Below, in pieces: positions 8,859 through 18,617 of a DNA stretch of 64,000 bases. The notes beneath the pieces are model-generated. The model was not told the DNA's origin, ran no database searches, and saw only the letters and a list, made by a program, of their open reading frames with translations. How positions within the stretch are numbered: position 1 is the first letter of the stretch; each line of letters begins with the position of its first letter. A program made the position numbers and the translations under genes. Origin of the DNA: Helicobacter didelphidarum (GTDB lineage: Bacteria > Campylobacterota > Campylobacteria > Campylobacterales > Helicobacteraceae); NCBI RefSeq assembly GCF_003364195.1, contig NZ_NXLQ01000003.1, positions 1 to 64,000 of the forward strand, written 5' to 3'.

Positions 8859-9098
8859 GAAATATCCTAAAAATACTTAAACATTAAAAAATGAGATTAG
8901 AGATCTGTGAATCTTTATCTACTTTATTACTACTTGTTCATCTTGCTTGTTTCCTAATATATTATCTTTGCAGAATTTTCTTTGATTTCAAAAAGAAAGA
9001 ATTTAAGTATAACATGCTTTATTTATAATAATACAAAAAGATTCTGTAAGTATGAAATTAAAATTCTATCTAAGTTTTATGGATTATTGCAATATTCC

Positions 9099-9116
9099 AT
9101 TTTCTTGCAAGAAAAT
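9099..9116. promoter_or_regulatory. 18-bp perfect palindrome (candidate operator)
   Basis: ATTTTCTTGCAAGAAAAT reads the same on both strands with no spacer, about 50 nt upstream of the hisS -10 box. The lack of a loop makes a transcription terminator unlikely; a dimeric protein site is possible. The AT-rich background lowers its significance. Confidence 0.35.
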
Positions 9117-9167
9117 AAAACTCTAGTTTATTAAAAACAACAAAACTAAATCTTTATGAGTTTATTA

Positions 9168-9173
9168 TATAAT
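9168..9173 (+). promoter_or_regulatory. Probable -10 box of the hisS promoter
   Basis: TATAAT in the context TTATTATATAATTTTGC, about 120 nt upstream of the hisS ATG. A clear -10 with a weak or absent -35 is normal for sigma-80 promoters in this group. Confidence 0.4.
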
Positions 9174-9296
9174 TTTGCTTATTTCTGTAATATGTAGAAA
9201 AATAGAGAATCTCTGCATAATGTAAATTATTAAAAAGCATTCTTTTTCTTTTATCGGAATTAGAAAAATCCAAATATAGCTAAAGGTGGAAATAAT

Positions 9297-10625
9297 ATGA
9301 GTAAAACACTGATAGAACCACGCACTTTAAGTGGATTTAAAGACAGATTACCAAAAGAGGCTTATGCAAAAGCAAGTATTCTGTCCATAGTAAGCGAAGT
9401 TTTTTTAAGCTATGGCTTTATGCCAATTGAAACGCCACATATAGAATATGCTGATATATTGATAAAACAAGGTAGCGACGAGATTCAAAAAGAACTTTAT
9501 CGTTTTAAGGATCATGGTAATCGCGATGTTGCCTTACGATTTGATCAAACTGTACCCTTAGCACGTTTTATTTCACAACATAGACATGAATTAGAAATGC
9601 CCTTTAAACGTTATGTTATTGGTAATGTATTTCGAGGAGAAAGGGCGCAAAAAGGGCGATATAGAGAATTTACCCAATGTGATTTTGATTTTATTGGAAG
9701 CGATTCCTTGAGTTGTGATGCAGAAACTTTGCAAGTAATTTGTAATTCCTTACATGCACTTAATTTACAAGAATTTACAATTTGGTTAAATCACCGAGAT
9801 GTTTTAAATGGCATTTTTGAATATTTCAAGATTCAAGACAAAATTGAATCTGGCTTACGCATTATTGATAAGTTAGACAAAATTGGATTAGATTCGGTAA
9901 AAAATGAATTAGAAAAAGAACTTTGTATAAATAAAGAAGCAGTTGATGAGATTTGCACAATTATCACAATGAAGCAAACTGCACATTATAGTGAATTTTT
10001 TAAAGAAATAAGCTATTTGAAATCATATAATCAAACACTAAAAAAAGGGTTAGATGATTTAGAATCTATGTTACATATTTTAGATGGATTGGAAACTGAT
10101 ATTTCAATTTTTAGAATCAATTTTTCCATTGCTCGAGGACTTGGGTATTATACAGGGATTGTGTATGAGACAACACTCAATCGCCTCAAAAATATTGGAA
10201 GTGTTTGTAGTGGTGGTAGGTATGATAATCTTACACAAAGCTTTAGCACAGAGAGATTAAGTGGCGTTGGAGCAAGCATCGGAATTGATAGGTTGATAGC
10301 TGCTTTACTGGAGCTTGACTTACTTGAGCAAAAAGGCACAATGGCACGAGTATTGATTATTGCAATGCAAAAAGAATATTTTGTCTTTGCCCATAAGATT
10401 GCAGAAACTTTACGGCAAAGCAAAATTAAAGTTGAAGTATATCCGGATGCTGTGAAGATGAAAAAATCTTTAGGATATGCAAATGCAAAAGGGCATGAAT
10501 TTAGCATTATTATTGGCGAAGATGAATTTAGGACCAAAACACTTACCGTAAAAAGTATGTCTTCGGGCATGCAACTTGAAAGTGTTAGTATATTGCGTGC
10601 TTTACAAATTATTAAGGAATCCTAG
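9297..10625 (+). CDS. hisS: Histidine--tRNA ligase
   Basis: 442 residues, a class II aminoacyl-tRNA synthetase. Motif 1 covers the N terminus (SGFKDRLP...[13 protein letters not shown]). Motif 2 is [19 protein letters not shown] at about residues 107-125. The histidine-specific motif ARGLGYYTG lies at about 280, and motif 3 is [11 protein letters not shown] at about 320. The C-terminal anticodon-binding domain follows ([11 protein letters not shown] to the end). It charges tRNA-His in the cytoplasm. The start is supported by AAAGGTGG ahead of the ATG. It appears to be transcribed alone from its own promoter. Confidence 0.95.
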   Translation: MSKTLIEPRTLSGFKDRLPKEAYAKASILSIVSEVFLSYGFMPIETPHIEYADILIKQGSDEIQKELYRFKDHGNRDVALRFDQTVPLARFISQHRHELEMPFKRYVIGNVFRGERAQKGRYREFTQCDFDFIGSDSLSCDAETLQVICNSLHALNLQEFTIWLNHRDVLNGIFEYFKIQDKIESGLRIIDKLDKIGLDSVKNELEKELCINKEAVDEICTIITMKQTAHYSEFFKEISYLKSYNQTLKKGLDDLESMLHILDGLETDISIFRINFSIARGLGYYTGIVYETTLNRLKNIGSVCSGGRYDNLTQSFSTERLSGVGASIGIDRLIAALLELDLLEQKGTMARVLIIAMQKEYFVFAHKIAETLRQSKIKVEVYPDAVKMKKSLGYANAKGHEFSIIIGEDEFRTKTLTVKSMSSGMQLESVSILRALQIIKES

Positions 10626-10785
10626 AATTTAAAAAATATTATAGTAAGGATTTAATATTGTATATAAAATGAGAATCTCCTTACTAACTTAATGATAAAA
10701 TATAAAGGCAAAACATTTCTCAATCTATCTTTATGTAATATGAAAACAGAAGAAAATTACTTACAGAATCTAAGGAGGGATAAAA

Positions 10786-11241
10786 ATGATATATTATATA
10801 TTAGCCTTGATTATGGGATTAGCAGTGGCGTTACAAGCCCCAATAAATTCAGCACTCGGGAGAGATTTGCAGAGTTCACCTATTATTGCGGCACTCATTT
10901 CATTTTTTATTGGCACAATATGTCTTGCAATACTTGCTTATTATAATGGATTGTTTCATGCGAGTCTTTTTAAGGCATTGACAACACAAACATGGTGGAA
11001 ATTTCTAGGTGGTGTCTTGGGTGCATTTTTTGTATTTGGCACGATATTTCTTTCCCCAAAAATAGGACTTACAAGTATGTTTTTGGTTGTGCTATTTGGA
11101 CAACTGATTATGAGTATGCTACTTGATAATATGGGTGCCTTTAGTCTGAGTGTGAGACCCATTTCGTGGGAGAAAGTCTCAGGAATTTGCGTTGTGTTCG
11201 CAGGGCTTTTACTATTTTTCTCACGAGAAATAGTAAAATAG
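10786..11241 (+). CDS. DMT-family transporter, YdcZ/DUF606 type
   Basis: 151 residues with about five hydrophobic segments spread over the whole length: MIYYILALIMGLAVALQAPIN, IIAALISFFIGTICLAILAYY, a third around GGVLGAFFVFGTIFLSP, then MFLVVLFGQLIMSMLLDN and VSGICVVFAGLLLFF. The N-terminal QAPINSALGR motif and the GGVLGAF segment are typical of the YdcZ (DUF606) half-size transporters. These are inner-membrane proteins that usually work as dimers; the substrate is unknown. The RBS AAGGAGGG precedes the ATG. It lies alone between hisS and murI. Confidence 0.82.
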   Translation: MIYYILALIMGLAVALQAPINSALGRDLQSSPIIAALISFFIGTICLAILAYYNGLFHASLFKALTTQTWWKFLGGVLGAFFVFGTIFLSPKIGLTSMFLVVLFGQLIMSMLLDNMGAFSLSVRPISWEKVSGICVVFAGLLLFFSREIVK

Positions 11242-11388
11242 ATTCTATAAATATAGTGGTGGAATAAAAAATCGCCATAGCTAAAATGATGCTTGGCCTA
11301 CAAACCCAAGATAGAAAATCTCATTACAAATCTCTGTTTTGAGATAGATCTAAAAAATAAATAAAAACAACAAAAGATTGGATATTTG

Positions 11389-12177
11389 ATGAATAGAATT
11401 ACTAAAATAGGAATTTTTGATAGTGGTGTTGGTGGATTAACCGTGTTAAAAAGCTTAATTGAGGAAATAGGCTTTGAGAAAATAATTTATTATGGCGATA
11501 CTGCCCGTGTCCCTTATGGAAATAAAGATCAAGAAACAATTATTCGTTTTTCGCTTGAAGCATTAGAATTTTTTAAACATTTTAATCCAGATTTATTGAT
11601 TGTTGCATGTAATACTGCTTCAGCCCACGCACTCAAAGCAATGCGTGAATGTTCACATATTCCTATCGTTGGAGTCATCGAATCTGGTGTGCAAGCATTA
11701 CGACAACGTAATATTAGCTATGAAAAACAAATATTAGTGCTTGGAACAGAAGCCACCATAAAATCTGGTGTTTATGATACAAGTTTGCGTGAATTAGGTT
11801 ATACAAATGTTGTTAATATTCCCACAAATCTTTTTGTAAGTTTGGTAGAAGAAAATATCTTTGATGGTGAAGTTGTTGAAGCTACTTTCCGTTATTATTT
11901 TCCGCCAACACTCAAACCAAGTGCAGTAATTTTAGGTTGTACACATTTCCCTTTGCTTTTAGAATCTCTGCAAAGATTCTTTGGAAGTGATACACTTTTT
12001 ATTCATTCTGGAGAAGCAATTGCAAACTTTTTACAACAGCATTATCACAATAAGATTCTACAAAAAACACACAACACAACAAAAAGTGATATAGAATTTT
12101 TTGCAAGTGATAATATTAATAAATTAAAACAAACTGCAAGAAATTGGCTTAAAAATGACAGCTATTATAGCAAGTAA
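11389..12177 (+). CDS. murI: Glutamate racemase
   Basis: 262 residues from the ATG at 11389; a TTG one codon earlier is a less likely start. It converts L-glutamate to D-glutamate for peptidoglycan. Both catalytic cysteines are present in the family motifs: VACNTASA near residue 74 and LGCTHFPLLL near residue 186. The N terminus IGIFDSGVGGLTVLK and the YYGDTARVPYGNK motif are diagnostic. It seems to be a single-gene unit; the following 264 nt hold no gene. Confidence 0.95.
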   Translation: MNRITKIGIFDSGVGGLTVLKSLIEEIGFEKIIYYGDTARVPYGNKDQETIIRFSLEALEFFKHFNPDLLIVACNTASAHALKAMRECSHIPIVGVIESGVQALRQRNISYEKQILVLGTEATIKSGVYDTSLRELGYTNVVNIPTNLFVSLVEENIFDGEVVEATFRYYFPPTLKPSAVILGCTHFPLLLESLQRFFGSDTLFIHSGEAIANFLQQHYHNKILQKTHNTTKSDIEFFASDNINKLKQTARNWLKNDSYYSK

Positions 12178-12441
12178 AATTCGTGTGATTAGAATCTAGT
12201 CTCTAAAAAACCCACCTTAATCTTAATAGAGTCCCTTATTTCTTGTTTGATATAATCTTTTAACACTAGAAAATTATTGTGTTATAGGGTATTCTTGCCC
12301 CCATAATCCTATTGCCTTTATTTGATGCAATTAAGTGCCATGTTAAATCTATTCAGTTATTTTTGATAATACATTCAAAATTTTATACGTTTTCCTCATT
12401 GAATACCACAACAAAAGAATATAAATATATCTCTTTAATTT

Positions 12442-13539
12442 TTAAGATTCTAAGCTCCCCATATCAATCACATAGCGGAATTTTGCCTTGCCATTTGTGA
12501 GATTTTCATACGCCATATTGATTTCATCAGCGCGAATAATCTCTGTCTCGGGATAGATTCTATGTTCAAGTGAGAAATCAAGCATTTCTTGCGTCTCTTT
12601 AATCCCGCCAATCAAGCTCCCATACACTTTTTTATTTGCTTGAAAGACAAGCCTTGTCATATCAGTTTCTATACTCTCGCCACTTGGTGGTAGCCCTACA
12701 ATCGCCATTTCCCCGCCATTTTTGAGGAGATTAATATAACTCATCGGGTCATATCGTGTAGGGATAGTGGAGATGATAAAGTCAAATCGCTCCTTGATAG
12801 AATCTAGCTTATCAGTCGTGTAAAGTGCCTTTGCACCAAGTCTCAACGCCTCTTGCTTCTTATTCTCATTGCGCGCGAATACACTCACTTCCGCACCCAT
12901 TTTTATCGCGTATTTCAACGCCATCACGCCAAGTCCGCCAAATCCAGCCACACCGACTTTATCACCCTTTTTGATTTTGCTAAATTTTAGTGGCGAATAA
13001 GTCGTAATCCCCGCACAAAGCAATGGAGCGACTTTATCAAGTGGTGCGTCTTTGGGGACTTTGATAGCGAATTTCTCGCTCACAACGATATTATTACTAT
13101 ATCCGCCAAAAGTCGGCTCATCATTATGGAAGCAGTCTTTGCAGTCATAAGTCAATACCATTTTGCCATTTTCGCAGAATTGCTCATTGCTCGCCTTACA
13201 CGCTGCACATTCGCCACAGCTATTCACCATACAGCCTACTCCTGCGTAGTCGCCAACTTGAAATTTGCTCACTTTACTTCCTACCGCGACAACTTTACCA
13301 GCTATTTCATGTCCGGGCACCATAGGATAAATGCCCTCATGCCATTCGCTCCGTGCGGAATGTATGTCGCTATGGCAGATTCCAGCGTATAGAATTTCAA
13401 TGAGTATGTCATTCTCGCCAAGTGCATGACGCGTGAAGCTAAAGGGTTTGAAAGTATCATCTTTGTTTGCAACGGCATAACCTTTCGCACTAATGCGCTT
13501 GCCTGTTTGCGCCTCATCTAAATTACTTTTTAATAACAT
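12442..13539 (-). CDS. Zinc-dependent NAD(P) alcohol dehydrogenase (CAD/YahK-like)
   Basis: 365 residues from the ATG at 13539, chosen because AAGGAG lies 7 nt upstream; the frame extends 14 codons further without a good RBS. It is a medium-chain dehydrogenase of the cinnamyl-alcohol-dehydrogenase group. Catalytic zinc ligands are C and H in AGICHSDIH and GHE; structural zinc cysteines are in CGECAACKASNEQFC. The dinucleotide-binding motif is GVAGFGGLGVMALK. It probably reduces aldehydes, though the substrate is unknown. Its DNA is visibly richer in G+C than its neighbours (two sampled 60-nt rows reach 50%), which may mark acquisition from elsewhere. Confidence 0.88.
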   Translation of the reverse strand: MLLKSNLDEAQTGKRISAKGYAVANKDDTFKPFSFTRHALGENDILIEILYAGICHSDIHSARSEWHEGIYPMVPGHEIAGKVVAVGSKVSKFQVGDYAGVGCMVNSCGECAACKASNEQFCENGKMVLTYDCKDCFHNDEPTFGGYSNNIVVSEKFAIKVPKDAPLDKVAPLLCAGITTYSPLKFSKIKKGDKVGVAGFGGLGVMALKYAIKMGAEVSVFARNENKKQEALRLGAKALYTTDKLDSIKERFDFIISTIPTRYDPMSYINLLKNGGEMAIVGLPPSGESIETDMTRLVFQANKKVYGSLIGGIKETQEMLDFSLEHRIYPETEIIRADEINMAYENLTNGKAKFRYVIDMGSLES

Positions 13540-13769
13540 TGTTAACTCCTTAACATATAAAATCATGATAGAATTATACACGATAAGACTTACTATCAGT
13601 CAAGAGGTAAAATAAAAAATATAGAAAATTGTTTGATGTAAAAGTAAAAAAATCTTTTTATAAAATCTCTATAATATCTAAAGTAATCCCTCAACTAATG
13701 TTTGCTATGATATTAGAATACAGACAAAGACATTTTACCAATCATAAATCCAATCTATTCATACTGCTA

Positions 13770-14558
13770 CTATAATTCTTTACGCAATCTTGTAAGCAAT
13801 GTATCATTAATTTCTTGCATGTAGATTCTCTTATGCTTCTTTTGTTTTTGATAAAAAACCTCATCGCTACATTGTTGCAAATCTCTCTTGGAATTATCAC
13901 AATATTTTGCACCATAGCTCCATAAAAATGGTTGATTTTCATAGCTTCTTGCACTTATATGAGAATCTTTTGGCACATAAAATGTAAGAAAATATATGAG
14001 TGTTCCATAAGAATCTTCAAGAGATTTTTGCAATTCAAGAGTAAAAAATTGATCATTCACAATAATGCGGGTTTTACAATTCTCATCATTAAACTCACAA
14101 TTTATATTTAATGCAAAATCTGCTCTTAAAACCAATGTATTGCTTATATTGTCTTGTTGCATCATTCTTTCTTGCAATTCAAAATACTTCTTTCCATAAA
14201 TCGTGGCTATTGTATTGGTTGGTGCAATATAGCTTTGACATTGGTTTTGCATTTCTATAAGGAGAAAATCTCTTTGAATCACTTCACTATTTGTTTGGTG
14301 ATACAACAAAGGTAAAGTGGTTATTTTATTTTCTTCCTGTGTAGAAAAACTTAAATCCCATTCAATACCAATAGCTTCTTGAATAACTTGTAAATTAGAT
14401 TTATTCAGTATTTGTTCCAGAGATTGGGAGTGTGGATTTGTAAAATTTATTGTGATTGGAAATGTTTGACTATTTTGCATACATGCTGTTTCAAATGCAA
14501 AAATAAAATTATAATTAAAAGTATAGAGAAATATAGAAAAAAATAAAATTCTTACCAT
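13770..14558 (-). CDS. Exported protein of unknown function
   Basis: 262 residues starting with a hydrophobic signal-like segment (about residues 2-22, ending FAFETACMQ), so it is probably periplasmic. Paired cysteines occur in CEFNDENCKT and in the C-terminal part (YCDNSKRDLQQCSD), consistent with disulfides in an exported protein. I recognise no domain. It follows the arsR-like gene on the same strand, 144 nt downstream, in the place where a sensor kinase would be expected, but it has no kinase motifs. Confidence 0.6.
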   Translation of the reverse strand: MVRILFFSIFLYTFNYNFIFAFETACMQNSQTFPITINFTNPHSQSLEQILNKSNLQVIQEAIGIEWDLSFSTQEENKITTLPLLYHQTNSEVIQRDFLLIEMQNQCQSYIAPTNTIATIYGKKYFELQERMMQQDNISNTLVLRADFALNINCEFNDENCKTRIIVNDQFFTLELQKSLEDSYGTLIYFLTFYVPKDSHISARSYENQPFLWSYGAKYCDNSKRDLQQCSDEVFYQKQKKHKRIYMQEINDTLLTRLRKEL

Positions 14559-14702
14559 ATTAACCCTTACGAAAATGCAACATACATTTTAATAAAATAC
14601 AAAGCTTAGAATCTAAAATCATACCATATTGATAATGTTCAAAAGCAACAACATAGCAAATAAATGAGGCTATTATATGACCCTTATGCTCGTTATATAT
14701 AA

Positions 14703-15383
14703 TCAAGCTTCAAGTTTGTAACCAACACCGCGTACTGAAATAATATATTGTGGATTTTTAGGATTTTCCTCAATTTTTGAACGCAATCTACCAATAATAA
14801 CATCAATACTTTTATTGGAACTCTCTGGATTTATTGATTCCGATTCAATTGCAATTGCTTCGCGACTAAAAACATGCCCTTTTTTACTAATTAGTAAAGT
14901 AAGAATCTCATATTCAGCTCGCGTAAGATCAAGCTTCTTTTCTTTAAAATACACTTCTCTTGTATCTTTATCTATACGAAAAATAACTGACTTGTCGGCT
15001 GTTTTTTCTTCAGCAAGTTTTTGTGAATAACGACGCAATAGAGACTGAATACGTGCCACCAACTCTTTTGGATCATATGGTTTAGGGATATAGTCATCTG
15101 CACCATTATCAAGTGCTTTTACCTTATCGTTAATATCACTTCTCGCTGATGATATAATAATTGGTATATTTTTTTGTTTTGCTACTTTTTTACAAACTTC
15201 TAAACCATCAAGATTAGGCAATGTAAGATCAAGCAACAATAAATCAAAATGCTTTGTTGCTAAAGCTGACATGCCTGTATATGGCTCATCATAATTTGTT
15301 ACATTAATATCATGCTCCTTCAGATAATCACTTAAAACTTCTGCTAATTCAACATCATCTTCTATCATTAGAATCTCTAGCAT
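14703..15383 (-). CDS. arsR: OmpR-family response regulator, ArsR-like
   Basis: 226 residues from the ATG at 15383, preceded by GAGAGG; an upstream ATG five codons earlier is less likely. The receiver domain has the acidic pair E8/D9/D10, phospho-acceptor D52 in [13 protein letters not shown] and K in [13 protein letters not shown] winged-helix DNA-binding domain follows ([23 protein letters not shown] and [17 protein letters not shown]). These stretches closely match the acid-responsive regulator ArsR (HP0166) of H. pylori as I know it. No histidine kinase gene is next to it, so the partner ArsS must be elsewhere or absent. The symbol is based on family recognition, not on tested function. 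Confidence 0.85.
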   Translation of the reverse strand: MLEILMIEDDVELAEVLSDYLKEHDINVTNYDEPYTGMSALATKHFDLLLLDLTLPNLDGLEVCKKVAKQKNIPIIISSARSDINDKVKALDNGADDYIPKPYDPKELVARIQSLLRRYSQKLAEEKTADKSVIFRIDKDTREVYFKEKKLDLTRAEYEILTLLISKKGHVFSREAIAIESESINPESSNKSIDVIIGRLRSKIEENPKNPQYIISVRGVGYKLEA

Positions 15384-15805
15384 ACAAAACCTCTCCATTA
15401 TAAAAGCAACATTTTATAGTATAATATCTAAAAAATACCTTAAAACAGCAACTATAAAACTTTTTCTCTATTTTTTCTATTATTATTCCTGTTTATATTT
15501 CACTATATAAATGAAGAATGATATGTTATATTCTGGTTTTCCATGTATAACCAATATTATAATTAAACCCACAAGAATTTTTTGTAAAATTGAAGATTTC
15601 AATAAATAGATAAACTCCTACGACTATTGAAGAATATAAATCCGTTTCTTATTTAGTTCTATGTTGTAATCTCACTTTTATAGAACTAAAATCAACACTT
15701 CTGTAAAAAACCAGATAATCACCTACAAAGAATGCTAAAATATCATATTCTTTCCATACTTTTTTGTTATAATGCTACACTAAATAAGCGATCATGAGGA
15801 TTGAT
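15384..15805. other. Divergent intergenic region arsR-like / pgsA
   Basis: About 420 nt of AT-rich DNA between divergent genes. A TATAAT box at 15768-15773 fits pgsA. On the minus strand, TATACT/TATAAA-like boxes occur within 60 nt of the arsR-like start. No ORF or RNA gene is supported. Confidence 0.5.
15768..15773 (+). promoter_or_regulatory. Probable -10 box of the pgsA-rseP promoter
   Basis: TATAAT in the context TTTTTGTTATAATGCTACAC, about 33 nt before the pgsA ATG at 15806. Confidence 0.5.
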
Positions 15806-16348
15806 ATGAAAAATATTCCCAATATTTTAACTTTTTCGCGCATTGCTTTATCCATTTTATTACTCATTGTCTTACTTTATTGGGAATCTATTATCCCCAA
15901 ATGGGTAGATATTTCATGGCGTAATTATTGTGCATGTTTAATCTTTTGTATAGCCTCAATTACAGATTTCTTTGATGGTTATATTGCTCGACAATTCAAT
16001 CTTGGTAGCACATTTGGAGAAGTGTTTGATCCTCTGGCTGATAAAATGCTTATTCTTGGAGCATTTATTGGGCTTTTGTGGCTTGAAAGAGCAAGTGCTT
16101 GGGCAGTTTTTATTATTTTATCACGCGAATTTTATATCACAGGACTTCGTGTTGTTGCAGCCAATTTCCACCAAAATATTGCTGCAAGTTCACTTGGAAA
16201 GTATAAAACAGGTTTTCAGATTCTAGCAATTGCTTTCTTACTTGCTGATTTTTTCCCTGGTGGCACTCTCTTTTTATGGATTGCAGTATTTGTTACACTT
16301 TATTCGGGAGTTGATTATACTTTTAAATATTATAAGGCAATAAAATAA
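15806..16348 (+). CDS. pgsA: CDP-diacylglycerol--glycerol-3-phosphate 3-phosphatidyltransferase
   Basis: 180 residues from the ATG at 15806, chosen because AGGA lies 5 nt upstream; an in-frame ATG at 15794 would overlap that RBS. It is an inner-membrane enzyme that makes phosphatidylglycerol phosphate. The CDP-alcohol phosphatidyltransferase signature D-x2-DG-x2-AR-x8-G-x3-D-x3-D is complete, from D54 in TDFFDGYIAR to D79 in FDPLADK. Four or so membrane segments are visible. Its TAA overlaps the rseP ATG by one base, so the two are translated as a coupled pair. Confidence 0.93.
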   Translation: MKNIPNILTFSRIALSILLLIVLLYWESIIPKWVDISWRNYCACLIFCIASITDFFDGYIARQFNLGSTFGEVFDPLADKMLILGAFIGLLWLERASAWAVFIILSREFYITGLRVVAANFHQNIAASSLGKYKTGFQILAIAFLLADFFPGGTLFLWIAVFVTLYSGVDYTFKYYKAIK

Positions 16349-17568
16349 TGGGGATTATTTCTGCCATTCTTGCACTTTCTTTTCTTATTTTTTTTCATGA
16401 ATTAGGACATTTTTTAGTAGCTAGAATGTTTGGCGTGAGAGTAGAAATTTTTAGTCTTGGGTTTGGAGCTAAGATTTTTTCATTCTCTCACAATAATACA
16501 GAGTATCGTCTCTCTCTTATCCCGCTTGGTGGATATGTAAAACTCAAGGGAGAAATTCAACCTCAAGATTCTTATCAAAATTTGAAAAAAAATGTTATTG
16601 ATATGCATAATGAGAATCTTATATATGCTCAATCCATTGGAGATTCCTTAAATGACAAACACCCATTACAACGAATAATTATTCTTTTTGCTGGTCCATT
16701 TTTTAATTTCCTTATAGCCTTTTTACTTTATCTTATTCTTATTATCACACAGGGAGTGCATGTTGCAAATAAAGATTCTATCATTGGGTCTGTGAATAAA
16801 GATTTTGCTGCCTATAATCTTTTGCAACCTTATGATAAAATTATCAGTATAAATGATTTAGAAGTAAAAACATTTCAAAATATTGGAGAAATTTTAAATC
16901 AAGATTCCCTACAAGATAAAGATATAGGAAATATAAGACATAAGCAAGAATTTGCAAAAATAATACTTTTACGTCCCAAACAATTAGAATCTTTCAAAGC
17001 ATCATGTGATAAAACACTAACATATGCTGATGATTCTCATATGTATCAATGCGATACAAGCAATGCAAATGCTTTCGAGAAAATGGAGATAAAAATCCCT
17101 ATAAGTATTTATGAAAATAAAAAAGTGCTAGGTATTACCGCACTTACAAAAATTCATTACCCAAATATTATAGAATCTTTAATTTTGTCTTATGATTATA
17201 CAAAGAATGCAATTATGATGATTTATGATGGACTTCAAAAACTTATTGCTGGAGTAATTGGGTTTGATAATATCAGTGGGGTTATTGGCATTGCAGAAAT
17301 AAGTGCAAAGGCATATCAATCAAGTTTTACAAGTTTTTTACTTATTATCGCTTTAATTTCAGTGAATCTTGGCATACTAAATCTTTTGCCCTTACCCCTA
17401 CTTGATGGGGGACAAATTGTTTTTACAACTTACGAATGGATTACTAAGAAACCCATTCATCAAAATGTTGCGAATTTGCTTGTTGTTTTGGGATTTAGTT
17501 TTATCGTTGGACTTATGTTGCTTGGGGTTTACAATGATATAACAAGGATTGCAGAAAATTATAAATAA
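16348..17568 (+). CDS. rseP: Site-2 (RIP) zinc metalloprotease RseP
   Basis: 406 residues. The zinc motif HELGH is at residues 17-21 in the first membrane helix, and the third ligand motif LDGG is in NLLPLPLLDGGQIVF near residue 350. A central soluble region of about 200 residues corresponds to the PDZ part (DKIISINDLEVKTF). It is longer than many members, and the middle holds polar inserts. The family cleaves membrane-embedded regulators and signal-peptide remnants. It is coupled to pgsA by a TAATG overlap and ends ahead of a strong hairpin terminator. Confidence 0.92.
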   Translation: MGIISAILALSFLIFFHELGHFLVARMFGVRVEIFSLGFGAKIFSFSHNNTEYRLSLIPLGGYVKLKGEIQPQDSYQNLKKNVIDMHNENLIYAQSIGDSLNDKHPLQRIIILFAGPFFNFLIAFLLYLILIITQGVHVANKDSIIGSVNKDFAAYNLLQPYDKIISINDLEVKTFQNIGEILNQDSLQDKDIGNIRHKQEFAKIILLRPKQLESFKASCDKTLTYADDSHMYQCDTSNANAFEKMEIKIPISIYENKKVLGITALTKIHYPNIIESLILSYDYTKNAIMMIYDGLQKLIAGVIGFDNISGVIGIAEISAKAYQSSFTSFLLIIALISVNLGILNLLPLPLLDGGQIVFTTYEWITKKPIHQNVANLLVVLGFSFIVGLMLLGVYNDITRIAENYK

Positions 17569-17617
17569 AATTCTCAACAGCTTAAGAGCTGTGTTTGATG
17601 ATTGTAAAAGCTTATAT

Positions 17618-17655
17618 CTCAATCTTTTATTTACAAATAAAAGATTGAGAGTTTT
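17618..17655. terminator. Bidirectional hairpin terminator between rseP and trxB
   Basis: 15-bp perfect arms (CTCAATCTTTTATTT at 17618-17632 and its complement at 17635-17649) around a 2-nt loop, followed by AGTTTTTG. It sits between the ends of two convergent operons and can serve both. Confidence 0.85.
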
Positions 17656-17659
17656 TGAC

Positions 17660-18613
17660 CTATACTGTATGTGTAGATTCCAAGTATGATATTGCTTCAA
17701 GTGCTGCTTGTGCACCATCGCCAGCTGCACAAATGACTTGTTTTGGAGCATCAATACGAATATCACCTGCAACAAACAAGCCTTTTACACTTGTATGCAT
17801 TTTTAAGTTTGCAACTACTGAACCATATCTATCGACTTCACAGAGATAAGAATCATCTGTTTGTCGCAATACTTGATTATTTACTTCATACCCAACAAAT
17901 TCAAAAATTACAGGGACTTTTAATTCTGATATTTCATTTGTCTCAAGATTTTTTATTTTTAATCCAGTAACACCCGCATTATCCCCACAAATCTCTTCAA
18001 CAGCATAGGGAACTAAAAAGTTAATCTGTGGGTTTGCCTTTGCATGCTCAACCGTAATTGGTGCAGCACGAAAACCATCTCTTCTATGAATAAGATGAAC
18101 CTTTGAAGCAAATTTTGTAAGATATATTGCTTCTTCTAACGCTGTATCACCACCACCAAGCACAGCCACCTCTTTCTTTTTATAGAAAAACGCATCACAA
18201 GTCGCACAAGTGCTTACACCTTTGCCCCAAAATTCTTGTTCACCCTTAATATTAGATTTTTTAGGGCGACCACCCGTTGCAATGATAACAGCTTTTGCTT
18301 CTTGTGTTGTTTCACCCTTCCCTTCATCGAAAACAATACGGAATACATCACCATGCTTTTCAATTCGGATAACTTCTGCCATCGTATGCTTAAGTCCAAA
18401 ACGAAAACATTGTTCCTGCCATGGTTCCATAAAATCAATTCCAGATTTTACTTCAGCTACACCGGGATAATTTTCAATTTCACTACTTCCTGTGATTTGC
18501 CCACCCGGTGCACCTTTTTCAAATAATACAACATTTTTAATGCCACCTCTGGTAGCATACAAACCAGCGGATAGTCCAGCAGGACCGCCACCAATAATTG
18601 CTAAATCTATCAT
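17660..18613 (-). CDS. trxB: Thioredoxin reductase
   Basis: 317 residues from the ATG at 18613; the frame extends 7 codons upstream into the trxA end, which is unlikely to be used. FAD-binding [17 protein letters not shown] lies at the N terminus, the redox pair CATC at residues 136-139, the NADPH motif [10 protein letters not shown] near 155, and the C-terminal FAD motif FVAGDIR near 280. It reduces thioredoxin with NADPH. Its start lies 4 nt after the trxA stop, so the two form an operon, as in H. pylori. Confidence 0.95.
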   Translation of the reverse strand: MIDLAIIGGGPAGLSAGLYATRGGIKNVVLFEKGAPGGQITGSSEIENYPGVAEVKSGIDFMEPWQEQCFRFGLKHTMAEVIRIEKHGDVFRIVFDEGKGETTQEAKAVIIATGGRPKKSNIKGEQEFWGKGVSTCATCDAFFYKKKEVAVLGGGDTALEEAIYLTKFASKVHLIHRRDGFRAAPITVEHAKANPQINFLVPYAVEEICGDNAGVTGLKIKNLETNEISELKVPVIFEFVGYEVNNQVLRQTDDSYLCEVDRYGSVVANLKMHTSVKGLFVAGDIRIDAPKQVICAAGDGAQAALEAISYLESTHTV

Positions 18614-18617
18614 ATTC

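Larger units (their letters stand above)
8859..9296. other. Intergenic region between dprA and hisS
   Basis: 438 nt of AT-rich DNA between divergent genes. It contains an 18-bp perfect palindrome (9099-9116) and a TATAAT box (9168-9173) for hisS. The hisS RBS AAAGGTGG precedes its ATG. I see no supported small ORF or RNA gene. Confidence 0.6.

Noticed and set aside
10692-10946. 84-codon open frame overlapping the YdcZ-type gene
   Set aside because: It is out of frame with a well-supported transporter, has no clear RBS and reads as random sequence.
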